Below, piece after piece: positions 12,070 through 22,527 of a DNA stretch of 64,000 nt. Below the pieces are notes generated by a model. It made no database searches and was not told where the DNA came from. It saw nothing but the letters and a program-made list of their open reading frames with translations. Source of the DNA: Roseateles terrae (GTDB lineage Bacteria; Pseudomonadota; Gammaproteobacteria; Burkholderiales; Burkholderiaceae_C); NCBI RefSeq assembly GCF_014192155.1, contig NZ_JACHXO010000001.1, positions 1,390,069 through 1,454,068 on the forward strand. The letters run 5' to 3'. Every line of letters starts with the position of its first letter. Positions within the stretch are counted from its first letter, which is position 1. The position numbers and the translations under genes were made by a program.

Positions 12070-12134
12070 CGTCGGGCCGCAGGGAAATCTCCTTTGGATT
12101 CAGTGACTTGGCGACCCACCGCGCACGCCATCGT

Positions 12135-12190
12135 GTGTCCGCGGACACTTCCGTGGACAGCGGCGGACAGCGGCGGACAGCGCCGGACGG
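12135..12190. promoter_or_regulatory. Candidate upstream activator site: palindrome plus half-site ladder
   Basis: GTGTCCGCGGACAC (12135-12148) is a perfect 14-bp palindrome. It is followed by GGACAG at 12155, 12165 and 12175 and GGACGG at 12185, exactly 10 bp apart and so on one helix face. The block lies about 70-130 bp upstream of the -24/-12 promoter, where NtrC-family activators bind. Binding by the neighbouring regulator is inferred. Confidence 0.6.
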
Positions 12191-12261
12191 GCCGAACCGA
12201 CACCGACGTGCCGCGGCACACACAGAGGTTGCTTCACAGGGGCCCGCACCCCGGACCGTTT

Positions 12262-13347
12262 ATGCATCCCCTTCACCGATTCGTTCCAACCGCCCCCCGC
12301 GCCCATGCGCTCACCGTCCCGCCGCCGCATCATGAGCCCGTCCTGAGCATCGCCGAGTGCCGGGCCGTGCTCGAGATGGAGACTCAGACGGGCAAGCGCA
12401 TGCGATCCCTCGTGTCTTTTTTGAATTCGAACGATCCCGGGGCGGTGATGCCGGAGCCGGAGCGCGAGCGGTTTTTGGCTCGCTGCGAACAGTTCACCGA
12501 TTGCACGTATATGGAGGACCGCTGGCCCAGCGTCGGCACCGGTGCCTTGCGGTATCCGGCCGACGAGCCACCGCCCTTGTTCTCTCCGCGTCATCAACAG
12601 ATGGCCAGGCAACGCGCCGCCGTCATGGACCAGTTGGCCGCAGACATCGGGAGCGCATCGACCTCCCTGCTCACACGGCGGTGTGCACCGTTGGAGGCCT
12701 CGCTCGCCGAACTGCAGAACCTCATCGTCCAGCTGATGACCGATACCCAACCGACCCTCTGCGCGCAACTGGAATCCACGCTGAGCGCCATCGCCAAGCG
12801 TCCGGTCCCGACTGACGGCACGGGCTGCCGGATCGCCGGCGAGGTCAACCGGCTGCAGAAGTTCGGATTGGACCCTCTCGGTCCGACCATCGAGGCCCTG
12901 AAGACGCTTCGCGGTTTGAGCAAGGGAAACGGCGCCCGCCCGTTCACCAGGTTCACGCAGCCCGCCTACTTCAACAAGTGGGACCGCGCATTGAGAGCGG
13001 TGGAGCGCGAAGACTGGGCCAAGTTTGAGCGGCAGGCCAAGGAGTTGAGGCAGCTGCATGCGGAACTGGTGCCGCCGACAGTGCCGCCCCGGCCGCAGCC
13101 GTCTCCGCAGCAGTCACCCCCCCCGGTGCCGCCGCGACCGCAGCCGATGCCTCGATCGCAACGACCGATCGCATCCGTCGATCCCATCCCTCGGTCGCAT
13201 GGCCTGCCGGCGTTCCAGCGTGAACTCGCAGACACGAAGCCACCGGGTTCGCACCTGCCGAGCCCGTCCTGGCACTGGTCCTACAGCCCGATGCCTGAGG
13301 AAGATCTGCCCTCCGGCCTCATCAGTCCGGGCGGGATGCCGGAATGA
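12262..13347 (+). CDS. Unknown protein, tandem paralogue A
   Basis: The 361-residue product has a Pro/His-rich N-terminus and a helical core. The core includes FLNSNDPGAVMPEPERERF and YMEDRWPSVGTGALRYP (about 83-99). A conserved C-terminal block is PAYFNKWDRALRAVEREDW, and a proline-rich tail contains repeated PPRPQP-like units. Core motifs recur in the next gene, so the two arose by duplication. There is no signal peptide or membrane helix. The start at ATG 12262 has no strong ribosome site; internal starts are possible. The Ser/Pro-rich ends and lineage-specific duplication resemble secreted effectors, but no secretion genes are in view and the function is unknown. Confidence 0.6.
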   Translation: MHPLHRFVPTAPRAHALTVPPPHHEPVLSIAECRAVLEMETQTGKRMRSLVSFLNSNDPGAVMPEPERERFLARCEQFTDCTYMEDRWPSVGTGALRYPADEPPPLFSPRHQQMARQRAAVMDQLAADIGSASTSLLTRRCAPLEASLAELQNLIVQLMTDTQPTLCAQLESTLSAIAKRPVPTDGTGCRIAGEVNRLQKFGLDPLGPTIEALKTLRGLSKGNGARPFTRFTQPAYFNKWDRALRAVEREDWAKFERQAKELRQLHAELVPPTVPPRPQPSPQQSPPPVPPRPQPMPRSQRPIASVDPIPRSHGLPAFQRELADTKPPGSHLPSPSWHWSYSPMPEEDLPSGLISPGGMPE

Positions 13348-13421
13348 TCGTCATCCCTTCACGCCCAGGCTCGAACTGAAGGTGCACCCGCGCCGCACAG
13401 AGGGGGAGTGTTTTCATCGGC

Positions 13422-14402
13422 GTGACCACGCCTGCTCCCATGCACCGCATCGCCAGCGACGCTTCGTACGCCTCTCTCCCGTCCCCTTCACTCTGCTCAC
13501 GATCGGATTCACCAGGAGCCGGGTCGTCCATACCGCCCTCTTACGACTCCGCGGTGTCGATGTCCACCATGGACATCGAGGGTCCCCACCTGTCGGCCGA
13601 TTCCCAGCATCATCCGCTGAATCCACTGGACATCGGCGTGATGCTGCGCCGCTTCCGGGACAACTGCCTGCGCGGTTATGCGCTCGCGCGGTTCCTGAGC
13701 TCTCAGGACCCCGGCGCCCACATGCTGGAGGCTCGCCGGCGGCAGCTGATCGAACGGACCGTGAGGGCCGCAGACGCCCACTATATGGAAGACCAATGGC
13801 CCGACGTGGGCACCGGCACCCTGGCCTACCCGGACAACCGTCTGCTGCCTGCCTTCAGCAAAATGCACTGGGAGGTCACGGAGGCCCGCACGACCGTGAT
13901 CGATTTGATCGCTGAGGAGGCCGGCGCCAACGCATGGAGAAACCTGAGCATCCTGGCCGTCCCCTTACGGACGGAGCTGGACCATCTGAAGCAGCAGCTT
14001 GGTCAGCTGGATCAGCTGGGAGTGGCCCTGCATCCCGCCAGCGTCGGTCGGGCAGAGCGACAGCTGCAGTGGGTGGATATCCGTCCTGCCGTCAGCGGGA
14101 GCGCTGACTGCGTCATTGCTCATGAGGTCGACAAGCTCGACTTCCTCTGCGGGACCGTCCAGCGCACCACCAAGGCGGTCAAGGCTCTGCGCTCGGCCCT
14201 CACCGGCTACAAGAGCGTGCATGGAGAGACGCCCTTCTTCAACGCGGAGAACCATCCAGCCTACTACCATCAGTGGCTGCGCGCGGTGAAGTGCGTGGAG
14301 AAGGAAGACTGGGCGACCTTCAGTGCCCAGGTGAAGGGGCTTCGTGCCGAGCGATCCAGGCTGCTGGCACAGCTCCCACGGCCCACCTCGTCGGAGTGCT
14401 GA
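13422..14402 (+). CDS. Unknown protein, tandem paralogue B
   Basis: The product is 326 residues from GTG 13422, or 320 from ATG 13440 (MHRIASDASYASL); GGGGGAG lies 13 bases before the GTG. The first 60 residues are Ser/Pro-rich and disordered-looking. The rest parallels paralogue A: FLSSQDPGAHMLEARRRQL, YMEDQWPDVGTGTLAYP, CVIAHEVDKLDF, PFFNAENHPAYYHQWLRAV and VEKEDWATFSAQVKGLR. It lacks the proline-rich tail of A. The 74-base gap after A suggests cotranscription or an old tandem duplication. A Ser-rich N-terminus is common in type III effectors, but this alone is weak evidence. Confidence 0.62.
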   Translation: MTTPAPMHRIASDASYASLPSPSLCSRSDSPGAGSSIPPSYDSAVSMSTMDIEGPHLSADSQHHPLNPLDIGVMLRRFRDNCLRGYALARFLSSQDPGAHMLEARRRQLIERTVRAADAHYMEDQWPDVGTGTLAYPDNRLLPAFSKMHWEVTEARTTVIDLIAEEAGANAWRNLSILAVPLRTELDHLKQQLGQLDQLGVALHPASVGRAERQLQWVDIRPAVSGSADCVIAHEVDKLDFLCGTVQRTTKAVKALRSALTGYKSVHGETPFFNAENHPAYYHQWLRAVKCVEKEDWATFSAQVKGLRAERSRLLAQLPRPTSSEC

Positions 14403-14423
14403 GGCCGCGCCGCCCGGCGAGCC

Positions 14424-15077
14424 TCAGCGCTGCGCCAGCAAGGTCATCCAGCGGGCGAGCACCTGCTCTTCATACGAGCCCTTGCGCTGATGCGCCAGGA
14501 TGCGGCTGCGCTCACCTTCACTGCGGTTCTGGCTGAGCTTGACCTTCAGCACACAGCGCTCCACCGGAATGCGGAACCCAATGATGCTGCCCAGCAGCTT
14601 GCCGTCCCGGTCGGCAGGCAGACCACTCCAGTCGCGCGCGTAAGCGGGCTCCTGAGTGGCAATGAGGCGCTTGAGCAGGGTGTCTTTTTCGAGCGGGTGA
14701 TCAATGATTTGCACCCGGCCGTGAATCTGCACCGTCACGTAGTTCCAGGTGGGCACCGACTTGGAGACGTCGTAATGCCGCGGCGAGACATAAGCGCCAG
14801 GCCCACTGAACTGCACCAGCACCTGCCCCGCCTTGCCGCTGACCAAGGCTTCGGTGTTCTGGTTGGAGCGGGCCATGTGCCCCTCGACCCACCATTGGTC
14901 CGGCTTGTTCTTGTCCGCCCCCCAGATCATGGGCACCGGCACGGCGCTGAGACCATGCGTGGGGTCTTGCAGCATCAAGGTGGCCAGGGGGTGTTGCTGG
15001 ATCAGCAACCGGGCCATGGACAAATCGGGCAGTTCAGACGAATTCGGCGTGTGCATTGCACCAGGAATGTAGACCAC
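14424..15077 (-). CDS. FMN-binding PaiB-family protein
   Basis: About 217 residues match the PaiB/FMN-binding split-barrel pattern: VVYIPGAM at the start, LIQQHPLATLM, PMIWG, VEGHMARSNQ, LVQFSGPGAYVSPRHY, and VPTWNYVTVQIHGRV. Bacillus PaiB acts as a negative regulator of sporulation and protease genes. In proteobacteria the role is mostly unproven and may be flavin-dependent. Family members begin MYIP, so I place the start at GTG 15077; ATG 15056 is the alternative. It is convergent with paralogue B, 21 bases apart. Confidence 0.85.
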   Translation of the reverse strand: MVYIPGAMHTPNSSELPDLSMARLLIQQHPLATLMLQDPTHGLSAVPVPMIWGADKNKPDQWWVEGHMARSNQNTEALVSGKAGQVLVQFSGPGAYVSPRHYDVSKSVPTWNYVTVQIHGRVQIIDHPLEKDTLLKRLIATQEPAYARDWSGLPADRDGKLLGSIIGFRIPVERCVLKVKLSQNRSEGERSRILAHQRKGSYEEQVLARWMTLLAQR

Positions 15078-15280
15078 TTCTCCCGTGAATAGGGGGTTTG
15101 CGGCCGCCGGACCGTATCCAGCAGCAACAGGAGCAGGCCACGGATTCAGAGTGCAAAACGGGCTGTGACAAACAGCACAAACTGGCCGGATGGCCCGCGT
15201 CACACGAGGCCTGCTGGATGGCTTTGGCGCTTTGCATTGGCTCTCGCCGGCGTCACCGCAAGATCTCGAAGCCAAGATGT

Positions 15281-15312
15281 GAGAAAGCCCCCGCAACTTG
15301 CGCTGCGGGGGC
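15281..15312 (-). terminator. Terminator after tRNA-Ser
   Basis: GCCCCCGCA (15287-15295) pairs perfectly with TGCGGGGGC (15304-15312). On the minus strand it is followed by TTTCTC, a weak T-tract. It lies 17 bases downstream of the minus-strand tRNA-Ser gene. Confidence 0.6.
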
Positions 15313-15328
15313 CTCACATTCAGTTGGC

Positions 15329-15417
15329 GGAGACGGAGGGATTCGAACCCTCGATGCAGGTTTTGCCCACATACTCCCTTAGCAGGGGAGCACCTTCGGC
15401 CACTCGGTCACGTCTCC
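15329..15417 (-). tRNA. tRNA-Ser (anticodon GCU)
   Basis: The 89-nt minus-strand sequence folds as a class II tRNA. The acceptor arm GGAGACG/CGTCTCC is complementary. The anticodon stem CTCCC/GGGAG encloses a loop containing GCT. A long variable arm follows, then the T-arm GAGGGTTCGAATCCCTC. It reads AGC/AGU serine codons. CCA is not encoded. A terminator-like hairpin follows. Confidence 0.97.
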
Positions 15418-15531
15418 ATCCGAAGAAGCTGAAACTATAGCATGGGTTTTTGCGCCTCCAGAGAAGATTCCCAAGAATCTCTCTGAGAAATCGCAATGCG
15501 CCCAGTCATTGCAGCTTCAGTGACGGACGCT

Positions 15532-16803
15532 TCAGGCCGTCTTTTCCTGATCCAGGTCGAAGGCACGGTGCAGCGCGCGCACCGCCAGCTCCATGTACTT
15601 CTCGTCGATGACGACCGAGGTCTTGATTTCGCTGGTGGTGATCATCTGGATGTTGATGCCCTCTTCCGACAGGGAGCGGAACATCTTGGAGGCGATGCCC
15701 ACATGCGAGCGCATGCCGATGCCCACGATCGACACCTTGCAGATGCGGGTGTCCCCGATCACCTTGGCGGCCTGCACCGCCGGACCCACCGTCTTTTCCA
15801 GCAGCTCGATGGCGCGCTGGTAGTCGTTGCGGTGGACGGTGAAGGAGAAGTCGGTCTTGCCGTCCTGGGACACGTTCTGGATGATCACGTCCACATCGAT
15901 GTTGGCCTCTGCCACCGGGCCCAGGATCTGGAACGCGATGCCCGGCTTGTCGGGCACGCCCAGCAGGGTGACCTTGGCTTCGTCGCGGTTGAAGGCAATG
16001 CCCGAGACGACAGCTTGTTCCATTTTTTCGTCCTCTTCAAAGGTGATCAAGGTGCCGGACTTGGCTTCCTCGTTGATGTCGATGTCCCACGGCGTGAAGC
16101 TGGACAGCACACGCATCGGCACGCGGTATTTGCCGGCGAATTCCACCGAGCGGATCTGCAGCACCTTGGAGCCGAGCGACGCCATCTCCAGCATTTCTTC
16201 AAAGCTGATGGTGTGCAGGCGACGGGCTTCAGGAACGATGCGGGGGTCGGTGGTGTAGACGCCGTCCACGTCGGTGTAGATGAGGCATTCGTCCGCCTTC
16301 ATCGCCGCGGCGATGGCGACCGCCGAGGTGTCCGAACCGCCGCGGCCCAGCGTGGTGATGTTGTTGCCTTCGTCCACGCCCTGGAAGCCGGTGATGACCA
16401 CCACCTTGCCGGCCGCGAGATCGGCACGCACCTTGGTGTCGTCGATGCTTTCGATGCGGGCCTTGGTGTAGGAGCTGTCGGTGGCCACCGGCACCTGCCA
16501 GCCGGTGTAGCTGATGGCGTCCATGCCCTCGGCCTGCAGCGCAATGGCCAGCAGGCCGACGGACACCTGCTCACCGGTGGCGGCGATCATGTCCAGCTCT
16601 CGCATCAGCGCCGGGGTGCTGCTGGTGGGAGAAAGCTCCTTGGCCAGGCCCAGCAGACGGTTGGTCTCGCCGCTCATGGCCGAGGGCACCACCACCATCT
16701 GGTGACCGGCGCGGGCCCACTTGGCGACGCGCTTGGCCACATTGCGGATACGGTCGGGGCTCCCCATCGAGGTGCCGCCGTACTTGTGAACGATCAATGC
16801 CAT
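15532..16803 (-). CDS. lysC: Aspartate kinase
   Basis: The 423-residue enzyme phosphorylates aspartate, the first step to lysine, threonine, methionine and diaminopimelate. The kinase domain starts with KYGGTSMGS and includes the nucleotide motif [15 protein letters not shown] (about 170-185). Two C-terminal ACT domains (from about residue 265; [18 protein letters not shown] and [19 protein letters not shown]) should bind lysine/threonine for feedback control. Length fits single-function class II aspartate kinases. An internal start for a separate beta subunit, known in some bacteria, cannot be excluded. It is 86 bases downstream of tilS on the same strand. Confidence 0.97.
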   Translation of the reverse strand: MALIVHKYGGTSMGSPDRIRNVAKRVAKWARAGHQMVVVPSAMSGETNRLLGLAKELSPTSSTPALMRELDMIAATGEQVSVGLLAIALQAEGMDAISYTGWQVPVATDSSYTKARIESIDDTKVRADLAAGKVVVITGFQGVDEGNNITTLGRGGSDTSAVAIAAAMKADECLIYTDVDGVYTTDPRIVPEARRLHTISFEEMLEMASLGSKVLQIRSVEFAGKYRVPMRVLSSFTPWDIDINEEAKSGTLITFEEDEKMEQAVVSGIAFNRDEAKVTLLGVPDKPGIAFQILGPVAEANIDVDVIIQNVSQDGKTDFSFTVHRNDYQRAIELLEKTVGPAVQAAKVIGDTRICKVSIVGIGMRSHVGIASKMFRSLSEEGINIQMITTSEIKTSVVIDEKYMELAVRALHRAFDLDQEKTA

Positions 16804-16889
16804 GGGAGTGTCTTCAGACGCAGGGGGAGGCCGCGACTTACACCCAAGCAGGCACCGCGGCCGGAGCCATCGATTCTATAGGTCGAAGT

Positions 16890-18404
16890 TCAGCGGTCCA
16901 TGCCGCATCCGCATGCATCGGGGTGCCAACGCAGGCTGAACAGCGGCTCGGTGGACCGTTCGATCTGGCGTGCATCGAGGCCGAGTCCGGGCACAAAGAG
17001 CAGCGCCTGCAGGACCCATAACAGCGGCCCTTCCCTCTGTGGCGACGGGATTCCGGCGGTCTGCCAGCTCTTCTTGAGGCTTCGCGGAATCCCCTTGGCA
17101 TGGGCCTGAAACTGGGTCCTGCCTTCGCGCGGACGCAACTCGACCTTGATGAGGCGGGAAGCCGCCACACCCGCGAAAAGTCCGTCCTGGTCCTGCTCGA
17201 CGGTGAACACTTCCAGCGTGCCGTGCCACGCCGACAGGGGGTACAGGCCAGGGCGGGAGAGATCGAGTGGTGCAGCGGCCTCGCCGATGGCGGGGCTGGC
17301 AGTGCCAGTGCCAGTGCCAGTGCCAGTGCCAGTGCCAGTGCCAGTGCCAGTGCCAGTGCCAGCACCAGCACCAGCACCGATGTTTGCGTTGGCGTTGGCG
17401 TTGGCGTCTGCGTCGCTCACCCGGGTAGAGGTCAGCGATGCTGCCGGCCGAGATGGCATGACGCTCAAACGCCCCCGGTAGAGCTGCACTTCCAACTCGC
17501 CAAAGGGCCAGCGGCCAAGCTGCGCGCCGCTCACCTCCTCCAGCAGCCGCCGCACCAGCGTCGCAGGTGCGGCATGCCCGGCGCGAAGACGCAGCCAGGC
17601 CCTCAGCAGATTGGACAACCGTGCGGGGGACAACGCCGTCCAGGCCCCCACATCCAGGTCAGCCCCTGCTGGCGACCACGCCGCCAGATCCACCGCCGCC
17701 ATCTCCTCCTGAAGCGCCAGCGCCTCCTGCGCCCACGCGGCGGACTGGGCCAGTGCGGACTCAGCGCCGGGTGCCGTCTGCGTCAGCGCCGGCCATACGG
17801 ACTGCCGGATCCGATTGCGCGCAAACCGCAGGTGCTGATTGCTGTCGTCCTCGATGTGGGTCAGTCCATGCTGGGCCACATACGCCTGCACCGCTTCCCG
17901 TGGCTGACCCAGCCAGGGCCGCGCCCAGCACACGCCCTCGCGCCACTGCTGCGCCGGCATCGCCGCCAGCCCGGCCATGCCGGCCCCGCGCAGCGCCTGC
18001 AGCAGAAAGGTCTCGGCCTGGTCCCGCCGATGATGGCCCAGCAGCAGCAGATCCCCCTGCGCCGCCAGCGTCATCCGCTGCAAGGCCTGATGGCGGCCGG
18101 TGCGGGCCCAGGCTTCGATGCTCTCCCCCGGCGAGGGCTGCCCCTGCAGCCGCTCCCACACGAGCCGCACAGGCCGTCCCTGCCCCGCCCACTGCGCCAC
18201 CTGCGTCTGCAGATGATCGAGCCAGCCGTCGGCCTGGGGATTCAGCCCATGATGCACATGCAGCGCCACGACCTGCAGGCCGAGCGTGTCGGCCGCAGAG
18301 ACGGTGGCATGGAGCAAGGCGGTGGAGTCGCGTCCTCCGCTGCAGGCCACCGCGACGACCGGCGGCCGGGAGGCCGCGGGGGACGACGGTGCGAGGGAAG
18401 ACAT
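16890..18404 (-). CDS. tilS: tRNA(Ile)-lysidine synthase with a repeat-expanded linker
   Basis: The 504-residue enzyme attaches lysine to C34 of the AUA-reading tRNA-Ile. The N-terminal PP-loop domain has ACSGGRDSTALLHA and HVHHGLNPQA. Downstream are GHHRRDQAETFLLQALRGAG and the middle substrate-binding domain (ARNRIRQSVWPAL). The C-terminal domain (IKVELRPREG...FVPGLGLDARQI) is intact. Between the middle and C-terminal domains is an insert of about 45 residues made of DANANANANIG, GAGAGAG and a long GT dipeptide run, coded by hexamer repeats. Family members lack this insert. It keeps frame, so the enzyme should remain functional. The start is ATG 18404, 43 bases after the accA stop. Confidence 0.95.
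   Translation of the reverse strand: MSSLAPSSPAASRPPVVAVACSGGRDSTALLHATVSAADTLGLQVVALHVHHGLNPQADGWLDHLQTQVAQWAGQGRPVRLVWERLQGQPSPGESIEAWARTGRHQALQRMTLAAQGDLLLLGHHRRDQAETFLLQALRGAGMAGLAAMPAQQWREGVCWARPWLGQPREAVQAYVAQHGLTHIEDDSNQHLRFARNRIRQSVWPALTQTAPGAESALAQSAAWAQEALALQEEMAAVDLAAWSPAGADLDVGAWTALSPARLSNLLRAWLRLRAGHAAPATLVRRLLEEVSGAQLGRWPFGELEVQLYRGRLSVMPSRPAASLTSTRVSDADANANANANIGAGAGAGTGTGTGTGTGTGTGTGTGTASPAIGEAAAPLDLSRPGLYPLSAWHGTLEVFTVEQDQDGLFAGVAASRLIKVELRPREGRTQFQAHAKGIPRSLKKSWQTAGIPSPQREGPLLWVLQALLFVPGLGLDARQIERSTEPLFSLRWHPDACGCGMDR
17301..17378. repeat. Hexanucleotide tandem repeat inside tilS
   Basis: Ten exact AGTGCC units (17301-17360) are followed by three AGCACC units (17361-17378), then by about four degenerate GTTGGC units (to about 17410). 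On the coding strand they spell Gly-Thr, Gly-Ala and Asn-Ala dipeptides. Because the unit is six bases, gain or loss of copies changes linker length without a frameshift. Confidence 0.95.
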
Positions 18405-18447
18405 GGACAGGCAGGCGGGCCGACTGGCGGAGCCGCCCGCCGCGGCT

Positions 18448-19419
18448 TCAGTGGTTCTTGGTGTCGCTGAAGCGGCCGTAGGCCTGCAGGCGCTCGTAGC
18501 GGCGCTCCAGCAGGTCCTTGGTCTTGAGGTCGGAGACCTGTCGCAGGGCATCGCCCAGGGCGCGCTTCAGGCCGGCGGCCATCTGCTTCGGGTCGCGGTG
18601 AGCGCCGCCGACCGGTTCGCTGATGATCTTGTCGACCAGACCCATGGCCTTCAGACGGTGGGCGGTGATGCCCAGCGCCTCGGCGGCTTCCGGCGCACGA
18701 GCCGCCGTCTTCCACAGGATGGAGGCACAGCCTTCCGGCGAGATCACCGAATAGGCGGAGAACTGCAGCATCAGCACCTGGTCGGCGACGCCGATGGCCA
18801 GGGCGCCGCCCGAGCCACCTTCACCGATGACGGTGGCGATGATCGGCACTTCCAGCTGCGCCATCTCGAAGATGTTGCGGCCGATGGCTTCCGACTGGCC
18901 GCGCTCTTCCGCGCCGATGCCGGGATACGCGCCCATCGTGTCGATGAAGGTGAACACCGGCAGGCCGAATTTCTCGGCCAGCTTCAGCAGGCGCAGGGCC
19001 TTGCGATAGCCTTCCGGACGGGGCATGCCGAAGTTGCGCAGCGTGCGCTCCTTGGCGTCCGAGCCGCGCTGATGACCGATGACCATGCAGGGCTGGCCGT
19101 TGAAACGGGCCAGGCCGCCGACGATGGCGGGGTCGTCCGCGAAATGGCGGTCACCGTGCAGTTCCTGGAACTCGGTGAACACGTCGCGGCAGTAGTCCAG
19201 CGTCTGCGGGCGCTGCGGATGCCGCGCCACCTGGTACACCTGCCACGGTTGCACGCTGGCGTAGATGTCTTTGGTGAGCTGCTGGCTCTTCTTGCTCAGG
19301 CGGTCGATCTCTTCGGAGATGTCCACCGCCGACTCGCTCTGCACATAGCGGAGTTCGTCGATCTTGGATTCCAGCTCGGCAATGGGTTGCTCGAACTCGA
19401 GAAAATGTCGTTTGCTCAT
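18448..19419 (-). CDS. accA: Acetyl-CoA carboxylase carboxyltransferase subunit alpha
   Basis: The 323-residue subunit has the family length and start ([20 protein letters not shown]). With AccD it moves the carboxyl group from biotin to acetyl-CoA, making malonyl-CoA for fatty acids. Diagnostic segments are [62 protein letters not shown], and [19 protein letters not shown] with the oxyanion-hole glycines. The ATG at 19419 follows the stop of the DNA glycosylase gene by one base, so cysS, the glycosylase gene and accA form a tight operon. Confidence 0.98.
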   Translation of the reverse strand: MSKRHFLEFEQPIAELESKIDELRYVQSESAVDISEEIDRLSKKSQQLTKDIYASVQPWQVYQVARHPQRPQTLDYCRDVFTEFQELHGDRHFADDPAIVGGLARFNGQPCMVIGHQRGSDAKERTLRNFGMPRPEGYRKALRLLKLAEKFGLPVFTFIDTMGAYPGIGAEERGQSEAIGRNIFEMAQLEVPIIATVIGEGGSGGALAIGVADQVLMLQFSAYSVISPEGCASILWKTAARAPEAAEALGITAHRLKAMGLVDKIISEPVGGAHRDPKQMAAGLKRALGDALRQVSDLKTKDLLERRYERLQAYGRFSDTKNH

Positions 19420-19420
19420 A

Positions 19421-20073
19421 TCAGTAATCCACTGGTAGCGGATCCAGGCTACGCCAAATGTACCATGTGGCCACAGACCGATAAGGGGCCCAGCCCTCGC
19501 CCAGCTCCCGCGCTTCCGCCCGGGACACCGGCTCGTCGCTGAAGTAGTGCTGGCTGATGCCCTTGAGCAGCCCGAGGTCGTCCAGGGGCAGCACATTCGG
19601 CCGCATCAGATGGAAGATGAGGAACATTTCAGCCGTCCAGCGGGCAATGCCGCGGATGGCCACCAGCTCGTCAATGATGGCTTCGTCGTCCATCTGCGCC
19701 CATTGGCGCGGATGAACCTGCCCGGATTCGAAATGCTGGGCGAGGTCGCTGAGGTATTCCACCTTGCGGGCCGACAGGCCGACGGCCTTGAGCTGGTCCT
19801 TCTCCAGGGCCAGCACCTCGACCGGTTTGATCCGGTTGGACGGGCCGGTGGTCAGGCCGGCGAACTTGTCCCAGACCGACTGCGCGGCCTTGACTGAAAT
19901 CTGCTGGCCCACGATGGAGCGCGCCAGCGTCGTGAAGGCATCGCCCCGACTCTGCAGCCGGGCTTCGCCGAATTGCGGGATGAGTTTCTTCATCACCCGG
20001 TCGCGCTTGACCAGATGACGGCAGGCTTCGTCCCAATAGTCCGGGGTCACCCCGGCGGTCGCCACACGCCCCA

Positions 20074-20074
<1 letters not shown>
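19421..20074 (-). CDS. DNA-3-methyladenine glycosylase II-like (HhH-GPD)
   Basis: The 217-residue protein removes alkylated bases from DNA in base excision repair. The helix-hairpin-helix [19 protein letters not shown] precedes [11 protein letters not shown], which holds the catalytic Asp. [16 protein letters not shown] is the usual start of the fold. It lacks the N-terminal domain of E. coli AlkA and belongs to the short Mag/AlkA group. Its start overlaps the cysS stop by one base (TGATG), and its stop is one base from accA. Confidence 0.92.
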
Positions 20075-21474
<1,400 letters not shown>

Positions 21475-21761
21475 GGATGGGCCACTGGTGAGTCCGGCGC
21501 GCCAACCGCCCGCCGTGACTGGGTCCCGCCCCGGCACAGACGCCGGGCAGGACTGCGTGATGCTGGAGCCGCGAGCACTGTCCTGGGGACAGCACGGTGC
21601 ATGGGTCAGGCACTACAAGGGCATTGGTCGGGCGAGAGACGACAGCTCGCTCTAGAATGACCGTCAGTATAGCGGCCCGCTGGTTCGGGAGCTCCGGGCA
21701 GACCCTTGGCGGGTCCCCGCGCAGCCCCCCGCACCACGGCCTTGACCATCGCCAACCGCCC

Positions 21762-22295
21762 ATGCCCAAGTTCCACGCCCTGCTTCCCACCTGCTGCATT
21801 GCACTGGCCGCCCTGTTCACCTCCGCTGCCGTCCATGCCGCCGCCGTGGATGACGCTCAGGCCCTGTGGGCCGCGGGCAAGCGCGACCAGGCCATCCAGC
21901 TGGCAGAAACCGCCCTCAAGACCACGCCGGACGATCCGCGCCTGCGATTCGCCCTGGGCACCATGCTGCTGGAGCAGCGGCAGCTCGAGCGCGCCCGTGC
22001 GGTCTTCATCTCGCTGACCGAGGACTACCCGGACCTGCCGGACCCGTACAACAACCTGGCCGTCATCCATGCCGCCCGCGGTGAGTACGAAGCGGCCCGT
22101 CAGCAGTTGATGCGTGCCCTGGAATTGCAACCCGACCATGCGCAGGCGCAGGAAAACCTGGGCGACGTGCTGATGCGCCTGGCACAGCAGGCCTACGAAC
22201 GTGCACTGAAGCAGGCGCTGGGCGATGATTCCGGGCTGCGGCTCAAGCTGCAGCGCGTGTCCGACCTGAACAACGGAAAGCGCCCGGCGTCCTGA
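21762..22295 (+). CDS. Exported tetratricopeptide-repeat protein
   Basis: The 177-residue product starts at ATG 21762 with a signal peptide (hydrophobic CCIALAALFTSAAVHA, cleavage probably after AHA). About three TPR-type repeats follow (e.g. AQALWAAGKRDQAIQLAETAL, PYNNLAVIHAARGEYEAARQQL). Such proteins act as periplasmic scaffolds, here without an assigned partner. It lies upstream of two peptidyl-prolyl isomerases on the same strand, separated by 232 bases in which I see no gene. Confidence 0.85.
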   Translation: MPKFHALLPTCCIALAALFTSAAVHAAAVDDAQALWAAGKRDQAIQLAETALKTTPDDPRLRFALGTMLLEQRQLERARAVFISLTEDYPDLPDPYNNLAVIHAARGEYEAARQQLMRALELQPDHAQAQENLGDVLMRLAQQAYERALKQALGDDSGLRLKLQRVSDLNNGKRPAS

Positions 22296-22527
22296 ACGAG
22301 TCATGAGCGCGTGTGCGTCGCCAGCGCGTCGCGGGTGCGGCAGTCATGCGGCAGCAAGGCGGCAGGGTCCCGGCAGGGCCGGGCGATGAGACCGGGCCCG
22401 CCCTCTGCCCCTCGAAACCGGTTGCCCTCTTTCACCTGCCGATTGACGCCCCTCACCGCACACTTCCCGAATGCTTCCCCGCTTTTTTCGGCATCCTTTC
22501 CGCACTCACCCCCACCACAGGCACCCC

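Noticed and set aside
12208-12219. GTGCCGCGGCAC palindrome as a third regulator site
   Set aside because: It is palindromic but does not match the GGACA half-site and is outside the phased ladder; kept only as an observation.
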